Part shown: positions 41,454-53,416 of the stretch, in pieces
Layout of the letters: each line of letters begins with the position of its first letter
How positions within the stretch are numbered: the stretch's first letter is position 1
Origin: Aphis gossypii
Taxonomy: Eukaryota > Arthropoda > Insecta > Hemiptera > Aphididae
Length of the DNA stretch: 64,000 nucleotides
Assembly (NCBI RefSeq): GCF_020184175.1
Contig: NC_065530.1
Coordinates: forward strand, 81,941,260 to 82,005,259
Direction: 5' to 3'
Position numbers and translations under genes: made by a program
The notes under the pieces: model-generated
Told to the model about the DNA's origin: nothing
Seen by the model: only the letters and a program-made list of their open reading frames with translations
Database searches by the model: none

Positions 41454-44400
41454 GATAAATGGTTAATATATAAATAAGTGGATAGATTATCGAAATGAAA
41501 TGTGAGGTGGGCAATTTTTATTTATTAATTCTAGGAATAGAACAATGTTTTCAGTAACTTGAATATTTTCTGTTTTTGTTCAACGGTATTCGGGATGGTA
41601 AAACTTCAAAAATCTACACATAGCATTTTTATAATATTACCTATAATTATTATGCTGGAAAATTTAATTAAACATAAATTATTTTCAAAACGTATGGTTC
41701 TTGTATAATTTTGTAACCAATTATGAAAAATTTCAAAAAGAATACTAAGGATAGGTAGGGATAGTGGGTATTTATATTCCTATTGAGTATAAGTAATATG
41801 AACCAGTGCTATAATATTGACTATGTAATATTTTTTTTTAAATATTTTTTTGGATACTTATAATTTTGAATAAATAATCAAGCTTAATTTTCAAAGAACG
41901 AAATACTGAAAGACATTTTAATTTAGCTTTTTTTTATCGTGTTTTCTTTTTTGTACTTACCTTGTTATATTTATCAAATTATTTAATTCTTAAGAATATT
42001 ATATAATATCCATTATTCAGTTGTTGCACTGACGGTAGCCCAGTATTGGGAAGAAAAGAAAACTATAATTAAAATTTAAGTGGATAAGCTTAAAACCTAT
42101 AATTTAAAAATTATAAAAATTGTTAACTATGCATTTTTTTTTAAATTTATCATTGCTCGTATGGGTATGGTATATATATAAAAAAATAATGATTCCTATT
42201 TCCGTTTATTATCATAACTTCAGTAGTTTATAATTTATTATACTATCTTTAGTCTTTATTACTTTTCCTACCCTCATGCGGTAGGTATATGTATGTAACT
42301 TATAACTCTAAGTATATGAATAGATTATGAATGTTTAAACTTTAAATACTTAATTATTAATATGAATTTACAGAATTTCGCATTTTTATTATATTTACCA
42401 GTTTTATTATTAAATACTTTAGATTACTGATGTTCGGATAAAAAAAAAACACAAAATAATAGTTAGTTTTGAAATTATTTTTATATTTATAGTCTTAAAT
42501 GTGTTGTATAGTTATACACTGAATACTGAATATATTGTATACTCGTTTATACATAATATAATTATAAACACTTAATTAATGTATTGTTATGTGTACTTAT
42601 TATTATAACAAACATACTGAACTAAATAAAAATATACTTTACAATAAAATGTTTCTTACATGTGATAGGAATCAAATGATTCGTACGATGATGATGATAA
42701 TAATAATATAGATAGGTATAATAATAGTTAGGTAAATTGGTAAATAATAACGAACATCCAAACATTTTTAAACACTAATAAAAAACAAAAACATTCAAAT
42801 ACAACATAAATAAAATACGTAGGTGTTCGTATGCCGCAAACAAAATAACATGATGGAATAGATGAACATTAGAAAGATTTCAATATAATTTTTTATTAAT
42901 TTAATCGAAAACATAAATAACTTCTTCAGCAATCGATCAAACGTAATTTCGTCAAGAATAACAAAATAATAACGCAAACAAATAATATACTCTAATAACG
43001 GAACGTCTAAAATGTTTTATCACAATACATTTTTGAGGATACATACTTGTACGTATAATAATAATAATAATAATAATATAAATATTTTAACATGAAATAC
43101 GTCGATATTGACTTTAACGCGGAATGTCGAGTTATGTCTTCCACATTTGGGACAAATTTCTAATAAGTTATTTTTTTAAAGATCACTACACCGTAATATA
43201 ACCGGTAGGTATTTGATAATGAATATAGTCCAACTAATATATATATGCGTTAATTTGGTATTCCAAATAAATACCTGGGTAGGTACTTATCTTTTTTCTC
43301 AGTGTATCTAAATATTTAGATACGATAAGACGTACGGCCATGTATTATGTCTTTTCAATCTTAACTATAACAATCAAAGCTATATAATAACAATATAAAT
43401 AGTTAATATTTTTTAAATGTAATATTAATAGTTTATGTTATTACAATAATATATATTTTACGTCTTACAAAGTAAAAATAACAAATAACACGTTCAAAAG
43501 TTTTCGGTATCTTCATGATATGCAACAAAAACGATCAATACATTTTACAGCATGGTAAGACATTATGGTAATTAAAAATAAAGTCAGTATTGTACTTATA
43601 TTTACACCACTGTAATTAGTACAGTGATTGTTACGAATAATATTAATTATATATTGCTGATCGAAAGATATAAAATTCTAAATTGCATAGTAAAATCACC
43701 GTCGGAATGTATAGTATGAAATGTTAAGACGAAAGACAAGCAAGTCGCAAAGGCGATATTGCGCGACCCGAATTTAAATTGCAGTTGTCACGCGAGTCGG
43801 CGAAGTTCAATAATGATACACAATATCCCTACAACCAAAAGGAAAAAAAAATTATTTTTTAACGATCCTATACGTAGACAAGTTGATAAATAGTTTCGTT
43901 TTTAATTTTATTGCATTATATTATTTAATATTATAGCCACGCGTGGTCTGCATATAATATCAGTTGACTTACGGTAATTCTGGATAACATTGTTTTTTTT
44001 TTCATTATGTTTTCGATTACAGCCGGTAAGTACTTATGGGTATAATATTCTTATGGTAATTATTATTATTTATTTCAAATCTATCTAAACAACAGTAAGT
44101 CGCTTATGCTAGTCTATGACATGTATGTACAACGAATGTATAATATTATTAACACATAATTCGTAGTCGCTAAATTATATAGTCGTGTAAGTGTGGCTTA
44201 TAGTTATTTACGGAATATTCAATTAAATTATTTACACAGGAATAATATGACCAAAAATCAAATAAATATGTCACTCCGTTAAAAAAAAAAAAAATAATAA
44301 TAATAACAGTAATAATAATACACTAGGTATATATAGGTAATGAATAATAATTATTGTTTACTCAATATACAATATGGATATTTTATGTAAACATAAGTAT

Positions 44401-44886
44401 AGGTTTTTATGTTTTATTGTTCCCTACGTAAAACCTATGACATTATAATTATTATGGCACATGTATGACACGGGCAGAATATGAAAAACAAAAACGTATT
44501 CGTTATAGCTAATACAAAAAGTGACTAGAAAAATTAATGAGACATCCCAAGCATTTTAAATGAGCATAAAAAATGTTTTAGGAAGATATCGTAAAACGAT
44601 ATCGACGTGTATTATTGTCATCTTATAATCCCGATACAGAAAAGCCCACTAACAAAAAAAAATGTCTACTAAAAAGTAAATCACGAAAGCATCTTACTTC
44701 TCATTTGCATAGTACCACATATTTATTAAAGTTTGGCTTTCAACAGAAAGTTAAAGTATAAATATATTTCTTGCAATAAGAAGCGATTTTTTCAGCTCGA
44801 GCGTGGATTTTTATATTTTTATTTAATGTGCTTATCGTGATAATATCTTATTAAAGTATTCGATAATACGTTAAATCTAAACTAAA
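41454..44886. other. AT-rich intergenic DNA, no gene seen
   Basis: Between the foldback element and the 3' end of stoned. It contains (TAA)n-like tracts near 43057-43077 and 44280-44320, and short meaningless frames only. Confidence 0.55.
43057..43077. repeat. (AAT)n microsatellite
   Basis: About seven ATA/TAA units in non-coding DNA downstream of stoned. Confidence 0.7.
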
Positions 44887-44892
44887 TTTATT
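44887..44892 (-). terminator. candidate polyadenylation signal of the stoned transcript
   Basis: AATAAA on the minus strand, about 150 bases beyond the stnB stop at 45040. Further copies lie near 44818 and 44722. Confidence 0.4.
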
Positions 44893-45039
44893 ATGTACAT
44901 TGTATGAAGTATATATTATTAACAATTGTTGAGTTAATCTAACTTTAGAGGAAGAGATCACAATCTAAAATTGAATGTCAACAAATTATAACAATTATAT
45001 TATAGCATTACAGCTTTCATTATTTAAATGGTATATTAT

Positions 45040-48000
45040 TTAAGAGGAAGAGTCGCTGTCAGATGCAGGCGGTGGTGGTAATTTAGCTTCAGACGACTGT
45101 TGTGTAGCTCTGGGCATTGCAGTCGCTGCTAGGTATGGGTTTTCTTCGATCTGCCCGTGTATATGTTCGATTTCCACCCTGCGAAAAATGGGTAATGAAA
45201 AATTCAATAATTGTAAATACAGCAAAGCGATATTTGATGAAAAAGCTTAGGACTATAACCTACCTAACTATTCAGCACGCTTACGTATTGTGCACTTTAT
45301 TATTTGTACCAGAAATTTAATAAATAATGTATAAATAATAATTTACCTGTACTCATGCCTGGCCATCAGTCTCAAATATTTTTCAGGTGGTGAATCTTTT
45401 TCGCTGTTTACAATCGATACCGACCTAACAGTGGTGTGCGAAACCTGAGTCGTCGGCATCGTGAACTCAACATAACAATATTTATCCAGTTCCTCGGGAA
45501 CTTGGTCGTACGACGTTAATGTCATGCGGCATACCAGGTTGTGTGTTGTGTACGCGCCTGAAAAGAAAAATGCGAGATATCATACTGCTCAGTACACACA
45601 CAATACTACAGTAGGTATTGAATGTTGCAATATTATACCCTGTCCTTCTTTTGGCAATCTCGGCATTCTCCATACTACAGCTCTGTGATGATGTTCGTAC
45701 TTGGCCTCGCCAGATGTCACTTCAATCAAATGGGGTTCGAGATTGTCCATTGTACCGAGAAATCGATCGATACCTTTCACTTTGCCCGTCCTGTTAAAAT
45801 AATAAATCAACAGATAGGTACATTGGTAAATAGTTTTTTTTAAAGGGTTTTATTTTATTTTTATAAATACCTTCTGTGTGCAGATTTCACAGATCCATAT
45901 CTGAAGTGTTTCTCTACTCTGAATAGGTATATCCAACATTCCGGTATGGGAAACCTTATAGCTACATCTTCGCAAGGCACTTGTCCTAATTTCCTGCTTG
46001 TGAATCCTGGTACGAGAACATCTCCTTTTAATTCTACCTAAAATTATTGATTATGTTAACTTCCTAGTTCATATTATCAAAAAAAAATAAGTTATATTTT
46101 TGGATAAAATAAGGTAAGTACTTTATTTCCCGTTATGCACATGGTTGTTTTTAGTTGTAACGGAAGTTCACGATTTTTGGGTGGCCTGACTCTAAATCTC
46201 ATTAATTCGATGTAACAAGCGTCTGGAGGCTTAAACCTATAAAATTGAAATAGATAATAAATAAAATATAGGTATTAAATTTAATGTAAAATATTACTTT
46301 ATAGTTCTTGTTCTCTCGTATTCATCTTGTTGAACACAATTGTGGAATTCAACCCCTTCCAATCGAATCCATTCTTCAGTTACTACCGGGATGATGTCGT
46401 GACGGCCGACCACTTCTTTGCCTTGTCGAACTAAATCATTTACACCCAACTCAACATCAGGCATTCCTAAAATATCACCAATAACAAATAGAAACATAAT
46501 ATTAAACTGAAAAATTCATCTGAACACTTACCACACATAAATGCTAAGAAGAACAAACGGACTCGAGCGATTTGTTTAAGTACCGATCCTTGTGAATTTT
46601 GATCAACAAATAGTTCATCAATAGCAGTTATTTGCACATCTTCTACTTTATAATTCAAAGCTCTATCACGATGAGCAGAAAGTTTAAATAAGGCTTCTTC
46701 GATACAAATACTAAACTGTTTCATGTCTTCAAAATTATGACTTCCCAATTTTAACAATGTCGTTGTCTGTATAACAATTATTGATAAGTATATAATATAT
46801 ATATATATATATATTACTATAGAATACTTAAACATTGAAATGTTTGTAATTTCTTACTTGAGCTCCGTGTTCAACGGGCAATCCTAATTTCTTCAAATCA
46901 CTACCAAATTCTTTTACACCTTGATAATCACCCTGAATAGCATAAGCTGCAAATTGACTCAGTTTGTTAGTTAGTCTTTCGGCTTTTGTAACTTGACCTG
47001 GTCTAAATCCTGCTTTCTCTTTATAGAATATGTATAACAGTTTGACGGTAAATATTTTACCATATTGATCATATTGTTGGGCCCCTAAAAATAATTAACA
47101 TTAACGATTATCTTTTGATAATATTTTTATATACTATATTTTAATAGTAACTTACCAATATCAGATACGGAATAACTAGGCTGTAATGGTAATTCTTGGA
47201 ATGGATCTTTATCATCTTTAGTATTATACAATTGTAGGACAGGATTTTCTCCCTGGTATGTGATTTTAACAAATATTTTTTTCCAGAATCGGTGAGCAGT
47301 GATTTTTTTCTTGTTTGGCTGTCTTAATTCCATTGCCCAGCCATCACCATTGTAATTGACTCTTGGAAATTCTTCAAGGGGTTGAGAGACATCTTCATCG
47401 AACAATGGACTTGGAGGCGTCTCTTGAGAATCAGTTCGTTGAGGAATAGGTTGAGGAGTATATGTAACTAATAGAGAAAATGTATATAATACATATTATA
47501 ATTTTATGAATGCTATAGTTAAATATTTTTAATTTTAATACCTTGGTTTTTATAATTCGTTTCACTAGGCTCTTGATCAAATGGATTAAATCTAGAAGGT
47601 GCTCCTTCTTGAAATAAACTTGTAGGTACTTTTGGTGGAGGAGCTATTGAAGGCACGGCAGATTGGTCGGTATTATCAGATTCTGTTTTAGGTCTGAAAA
47701 TATAAAATATTTTTTATTAAAACAATATATAATTGCAATTTATAATTGTAGGTACCTTATAAAAACGTTGAAATCATTTTCGTCTAAAGATTCACCGGAG
47801 TTATTTCTCGTAACCTTAGCTGGTGTTGATTGTGGCGCAGAAGGGATTTGGTGTGTTGATAAGAATGAATCAAAGTTATCATCGTTTCCAAAACCCATTG
47901 CTGAATCGTCAAAAGCTCCTCCCGAAACACTTCCAAATGCATCGAATGCCCCTCCGGAAGCATTACAATCGTTTTGAGAGTCATCAAACTTTGCAGCAAA

Positions 48001-49605
48001 AGCATCAAATGCATCGTGTTTTTCAGTCTCTGTATTAACAGAGGTATTTTCAGGGAATGGCTCAGGTACAGTTGTAGTTACAGTCGGTTCCGCATTATCT
48101 AATTGTTGTGGTGTTTGAACTTCGAACGGAGTATTCGTTGTTGGCTCAGACACTTCAAATACTGTGTTGAATGAAGATTCTTGAGTGGGGACTTCTTGGA
48201 AAGGCGATGGATCAGGTACAGGTGGTATCGGTTTTGTATCGTATGCATCAATATCTACGTGTTCTCCTATTCCATCTCCATCAGTAACTGAAGGAAATGA
48301 TTCAGATGTCGGCAAAGTTGTATTTACATAAAATGCATTAAAAGATAAATTTTCTTTCTCGGTCAATTCTAATGGTGAAAGATCTGTAGCAGATGGTGTT
48401 AATTTTGTGTCATTTGACGAAGTCTCTGTTTCGATTTGGTGAGAAGAATCTATTTGTTGTTGAGAATCAAAATCTAATCCATTTTTTTCTTCATCCCACT
48501 GACTGTTTATCTCTTTAGGTATTACAGAAATAATTTCTTCTTTTAATTTTTGATCTGGAATTTCTTCAGTGGGTACTAAATTAGAGTCCGGACTATTTTT
48601 AATTATTTCATTACAAGATTTATCTTCAGGTTCATTAATTTCTTGAATAATGTTTTCAGATTTACTTTCTAGTAGAGACTGATCACTTTGGCTGGTTGGC
48701 TTTCTTGATGGTAATATTGGCGCGAAATGCCCTATGTCTGACTTTCTACGATCTGCTATTTTACTTAAATCGGGCATTATTTTTCTGGATTCTGTTACGT
48801 CATGAGATAATCTTCTTACTGGCAGAATAAATTCATTAGAAGATTTTCTTGAAGATGGTTTTGATCCCACAGGTAATGGTGGATTTTCTGTGATTGACGG
48901 TGTTCTACTTTTTACTAAACATTCTTCAGGCTGTATGCCTTCCTGGATTGGAACATCTTCTAATAAATCATCCATAAGGAAATCAATTTTTGGAGGAAAT
49001 TTCGGTCTTTCTGGTTTTGATCCCGAAGGAAGGTCATTAATATTAGATTGATCAAAAACACTCGACGTTTGAGAGTTTATCGGAGGTTGAAGATCTTCGC
49101 ACCCTAATAGGTCAGCTGTGGGTGTAGGGCTAGGAGATAGTAAGTCTCGCATTGGAGTAGGACTGGGAGTTTTGCCCAATCTGTCCAATAAATGTGATGA
49201 AGTAGCATCCATCTCTCCTGTTACACTGAGAATAAGTTCTTTGGCTTCGTGTGAAGGCGGAGGTGGCGGTGTTGGTCTTGGAGGTGGTCTTTTTGGTGGA
49301 GCCGGTCTTGGTGGTGGAGGTTTCATTTTGGATGCGTCATCTATTAGAGTAGTTTGGGAAGTATCATTACTATCATTGATACCCAAAAGGTCAACCACCG
49401 CCTGAGGTGGTTCAGGATTTTGTGTAAACGCCAAAAAGGGATTTGTATTGTCTGGAACGGCGTTTGATGCACCAAATGTCGAAAAGAAAGGATTATCATT
49501 ATGTGGTTCTGATTCAGCTGATGTATTAGTTAAGAATGGATTAAAAGTATTACTACTTTCGTTGAAAGCAGATGCTGCGTCATCAATTAAAAATGGATTT
49601 GCCAT
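45040..49605 (-). CDS. stnB: stoned B (stonin-family endocytic adaptor), 11 exons
   Basis: Complete gene for stoned B, which links synaptotagmin and AP-2/Eps15-type partners during synaptic-vesicle endocytosis. Exons in transcript order are 49605-47756, 47693-47542, 47467-47156, 47084-46858, 46766-46532, 46466-46298, 46236-46122, 46037-45871, 45790-45639, 45557-45347 and 45178-45040. All junctions are GT-AG and keep frame, giving 1242 residues, close to the roughly 1260 of the Drosophila protein. NPF motifs, which bind EH domains, are at residues 3, 22, 38, 55 and 653. A proline-rich segment covers 96-118, and DLL motifs occur nearby. The stonin homology domain spans about 690-860 (exons 3-4, including WAMELRQPNKKK and HRFWKKIFVKI). 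A mu-homology domain covers about 870-1190, with DVLVPGFTSRKLGQVPCEDV and an ECWIYLFRVEKHFRYGSVKS segment. The acidic Ser-rich tail ends the protein. The start ATG is two bases after the stnA stop, in another frame, with A at -3 and G at +4. Confidence 0.96.
46796..46815. repeat. (TA)n tract in stnB intron 4
   Basis: About ten TA units between stnB exons 4 and 5. Confidence 0.8.
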
Positions 49606-49610
49606 GTTTA
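49603..49610 (-). promoter_or_regulatory. stnA-stnB intercistronic junction, stop and start separated by two bases
   Basis: On the minus strand the junction reads TAA-AC-ATG-G. The stnA stop is 49610-49608, the spacer is two bases and the stnB start is 49605-49603. The frames differ, so readthrough cannot fuse the proteins. The start context AAACATGG is favourable. In Drosophila stoned is a dicistronic gene with a longer spacer of a few dozen bases. The tight coupling here suggests leaky scanning or termination-reinitiation. Confidence 0.85.
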
Positions 49611-51482
49611 CTTATGTATAAACTCAGATTCTAATAATTTTATTTCCGTTTGACTTGGTACAGCGTCGTTTGCAAATGAAGTATCAAAAGGATCGATTTC
49701 TTCAGGAACAGCAATTTCTGGTTCAACAGGTGTATGAAGAATATGAGGAATAAATTCTTCTTCAGTCAGTATATCTGTACTCTTGGGTTCAGTTTCAACT
49801 AATTCACTTTCTAACAATTTTAATTCAACTTCTCCCGGCGCGTGTTTCACATATGACGTGTCAAATGGATCAATTTCAAAATTGTCTTCGTTTAGTTGAT
49901 CCTGGGGGTAATACGGAGTCAATGGTTTTGCTACATGCAGCTCACCGTGATGGTCGTCAGTTAACAAATCCTTTTCTAAGGCAAATGTAACCTTTGGTAT
50001 ACTTACTCTCTTCTCTTTTAGATTAAGTTCAGCTGGTCGAACAATATCTTCAGCTCTTGGATCAAAATCGTCGTCTTCTTCAATAATTATTTTTTTACAA
50101 ATAGTTTTAGAATCTTCTAATAATTCTTTTTCGAGTAATTTTAATTCTCCTTTTCCAGGTAACAAACTTTCTGCAATAGATGTATCAAATGGATCAATAT
50201 GAGTAGTTTCAGATGTCGGATTATGGGGCTCAATTGGATTATGTCCAATAACTGATAAATCAGTAGTACTTCCACCCAATAAATCTCTGTGTTCAAGAGT
50301 AAGGGGTCTGACGGTTTCAAAAAATTCTTTTTCCGCTACTTTATCGTTAGTGTGTTGGTTGTCTTGTTCACTTTCAATGGTGAGATTATTTATTGCAGGC
50401 ACAAGATGATCTGCAAATGATGTATCAAAAGGATCAACGTCTTCGGGTAAAGGAGATTTTGACAATGATTCAGCAGCTAATGCAGCAAACTCATCATCAA
50501 TATCGTCATCAAGCTGTAATTGTGTATTTGTAGTTTCAGATAAAATAAGTGGTGAATCAAACTCGTTGATAATTTGACTGATATCTTGTTCGGGAGTCTT
50601 AGTATTTTCTTTTTTAATTGGCTGTGGTTTTATCTCAATAGGAGTAACTATTGTTAACGGTAATGCGTCGGTAGGTAAATCTGGATCGTCGTCAAGTAAT
50701 GTTTTTAATGGTTTGTCATCAGCAAGTTTTGGGATTGAACTACTTTCTTCAAAACTCTCCAATAATAAATTTACAGGTTTAGGTCTCTTGCGCACAGCAC
50801 TTGACCTAAATACCTCTGGATTTATATCAACTTCCTTTCCGGAAAGAACTTCAACCGCACATCCAAGACTTATATATCTTTTGTTCTTCTTAGATGGATT
50901 AGGTTGGATAACTTTGTCTACTATAGATGTATCAAAGGGATCAAACTCTGTGCTCTCTTCAGTGGGACTTTCTGGAATGTATGCAAGCTTTACTTCTCCA
51001 CTTGTTATAACATCGACATAAGAAGTATCAAATATATCTTCACCATTATCTGATTCTTCTTCTGATGATTCTTCTTCAGCCGGTGCACAAGCTGCTGCTT
51101 CTTCTTTTGCTTTAGCAGCTGTTAGAGCCTCTGCTTCAGCTTGAAGTCTTGCTTCTTCTTTTAATCTTGCTCTTTTTTCCGCTTCTAGTTTATCTTCGAC
51201 GGCTTTGAGTTCAGTCTGTGTAGGTTTTCTTTGAAAGAAACTGTTTGTCTTGATACGATCAAGATCTCCTTGTGTTTTTTTTAAGACGTCATCAATTCCT
51301 GCAGTTATTGCTTTAAATTTCTGCCACTCTTCTTGGCCCTCTGTTTCACTTTCAGCTACTTTTCCCTCTTGATGTTCTCGACGATATTTTTCAAGTTCTT
51401 CTTCGTTAAAAAGTTCTTCTTCTTTATGTTTATTTTTCTTATTTTTCTTCTTTTTTTTTAGTCCTTTGTGTATTTTCAGCAT
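49608..51482 (-). CDS. stnA: stoned A (endocytic protein with DPF repeats)
   Basis: Single-exon frame of 624 residues, first cistron of the stoned locus; the Drosophila protein is longer, about 850 residues. Stoned A acts at nerve terminals in synaptic-vesicle recycling, and its DPF motifs are AP-2 alpha-ear ligands. The basic start MLKIHKGLKKKKKNKK is followed by an acidic helix, then EEWQKFKAITAGIDDVLKKT (52-70) and DLDRIKTNSFFQRKPT, which I recognise as the conserved N-terminal block. A charged Ala/Glu-rich coiled-coil-like segment covers about 92-145. The rest carries FDTS repeats: DIFDTS at 149 and DPFDTS at 181, 350, 430, 538 and 597. The last three are each followed by a copy of E(L/I)KLLE(K/S)E. 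Apart from the initiator there is no methionine in the protein. The start is the first in-frame ATG after a good splice acceptor. Confidence 0.93.
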   Translation of the reverse strand: MLKIHKGLKKKKKNKKNKHKEEELFNEEELEKYRREHQEGKVAESETEGQEEWQKFKAITAGIDDVLKKTQGDLDRIKTNSFFQRKPTQTELKAVEDKLEAEKRARLKEEARLQAEAEALTAAKAKEEAAACAPAEEESSEEESDNGEDIFDTSYVDVITSGEVKLAYIPESPTEESTEFDPFDTSIVDKVIQPNPSKKNKRYISLGCAVEVLSGKEVDINPEVFRSSAVRKRPKPVNLLLESFEESSSIPKLADDKPLKTLLDDDPDLPTDALPLTIVTPIEIKPQPIKKENTKTPEQDISQIINEFDSPLILSETTNTQLQLDDDIDDEFAALAAESLSKSPLPEDVDPFDTSFADHLVPAINNLTIESEQDNQHTNDKVAEKEFFETVRPLTLEHRDLLGGSTTDLSVIGHNPIEPHNPTSETTHIDPFDTSIAESLLPGKGELKLLEKELLEDSKTICKKIIIEEDDDFDPRAEDIVRPAELNLKEKRVSIPKVTFALEKDLLTDDHHGELHVAKPLTPYYPQDQLNEDNFEIDPFDTSYVKHAPGEVELKLLESELVETEPKSTDILTEEEFIPHILHTPVEPEIAVPEEIDPFDTSFANDAVPSQTEIKLLESEFIHK

Positions 51483-51508
51483 GTTCTGTAAGTGATTGAT
51501 TGATAATT
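51483..51508 (-). other. 5' untranslated part of the stoned coding exon, with splice acceptor
   Basis: On the minus strand a pyrimidine-rich tract ending TTTTTGTTTAG immediately precedes 51508, marking the start of the exon that carries the stnA ATG 26 bases later. A second AG closer to the ATG (CTTACAG, exon from 51485) is possible but has a poorer tract. The stoned mRNA therefore has at least one upstream untranslated exon. Confidence 0.55.
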
Positions 51509-53261
51509 CTAAACAAAAATAAAAATATTGCTGTTATTTATAGAATATTTATAATAAAAACTATTAGATAAGTACAACATGTCTACTTTTATGTGTATAG
51601 CATAACCATATGCTTATTATAAAATTAACTTTCTTTGAACTTGATTTTTATCTTTCTTCATAAAATTAATTATGTATAAGGTAATTTTGGAAACTATTTA
51701 ATAACCTAATCTCGAGTCTCTGGGAATATTAGTTATTTCGATTTTAATTCATAAAGGTTGCTTTACAGGAAGCTTCTTAAATATAATCTTCTCTATAGGT
51801 ATTTATAAATACCTATATATACCTATTAACAGATTTTGATGAGTTTTTTAAATGATTTTAAGTATATAAAAAAAGTGTAGATAAGCTTTAACCATGTTTG
51901 AAAATATATCAAATACTATATTGAATTTGCCAAAGGTGAATTATCCCTTTCCAGTCGAATTAGTTTTCAAAGCAAAGTGCACCGCCTCCTATTTGCTAGT
52001 GAATCTGGGCGAAGTAAATTAAAACTGTGTTACACGAACTACGTACCCATATAGTGTTTATATTTGTTTATTTTTCTAATGGAACATTTTGCGCATTTTA
52101 CTACACATATTAATATACAATTATATGTGAACACATTATTTTCATATTGTTTGTTAATTGAATTATAATAATCACTATGACGCAAAATGTTAAAATCAAG
52201 AACAATAAATTAGATGACTTTTGATCTTTGTTTTTAATACATTAATAAAGAAGCCAAGAATATTGGCATCAACAAATAATATTTAGTATTTTATTATAAA
52301 AAGAAGCTCATTCAAAATTAATTATTTTAAAATACTGTGTTTTATTTTTGCTTTTTAAAGTTAAAGTAATAATTCATTAGATAATTGCACGTTTACACAC
52401 ACTTCAATAAGTAAAATAACTACAATTTAAATAATTATGTAGCTGTCAATAAATGTAGGTACTCAGAATATTAAAATATGATTAAATATTCATTTTATTT
52501 CCTATGAATCTACAATTAATTTAATGTTTATACATGACACGGCTATAATTTCTAAATACCTATTATCTTATTAGGATTTTATATATTTGTTCCTATTATC
52601 CATCTTATCGTGTAAAAAGTAAATAATAATTAAAAGGTGACAGTACGTACTATAATATAATTAGGTATATATAATGTAAGTACTTTGGTTAAAAATTTGT
52701 CATGTCATAAAAATTAATCTTCTATAATAAAGTCTTTTCCCCACGTTTACTCGTCACATATACGAATAATACAGTAGTTAAAATAGTGACTTCTTTCATA
52801 ATAAAGTAAAAATGTTTTTTGTTGTGTTTGTCTTGTTTTATATAAATATTATCTTATAGGTAATTAACCCGTTGTATAAGCAGTGAGCTCTACGAAAACT
52901 ATTCATGTCATACAGATATGACGTCGGTCGAAAATAATTGATTGATAAACCTACAACGGACACAAACAGTTAACGGATACGGTCACAACTGATAATATTG
53001 TCGAGGAGAAAAGTCCGCCAGCTCTGCAGGGTGCATTTGAATCGGTTCGAATTGTGAATCATTGTACATTTGTCGGATGTAGCGTACATCGACTGCAATA
53101 ATCTATTGTATAAATCACAGCAACGTGAACGCTTTTCGAATAAATAATATTGATCTACGTTTTACATATTTATTTGATGCGATATACTAACATAACGAAT
53201 AATATATTGCGATGCGTTCACTAAAATTTTGAAAAACGATAAAATAACGCGTTACCGTCGT
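51509..53261. other. probable 5' intron of stoned, nothing coding seen
   Basis: AT-rich DNA upstream of the stoned coding exon, leading into a CpG-rich block. If the acceptor at 51508 is right, this is intron sequence of the minus-strand transcript. Confidence 0.45.
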
Positions 53262-53416
53262 TAGTGGCGTAGTTATGATTTTGTTCTGGGGGGGATATAT
53301 AATTTATTGGTTAGACATAAAGTGGGGGGCTCAATAAGTCGATGCATTAAACATTAAAAAAAAGGCTCTGGGGGGGGATCTATCCCCATATCCCCCTCCT
53401 TATAACTACGCCACTG
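53262..53416. mobile_element. hAT-type MITE, 155 bp, with 8-bp target-site duplication
   Basis: The left end is TAGTGGCGTAGTTATGA and the right end read in reverse is CAGTGGCGTAGTTATAAGG, so the terminal inverted repeats match over about 15 bases. The 8-bp flanks ACCGTCGT (53254-53261) and GCCGTCGT (53417-53424) differ at one base. G-runs near the left end and C-runs near the right add to the inverted symmetry. No coding capacity. It sits inside the CpG-rich block upstream of stoned. Confidence 0.85.
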
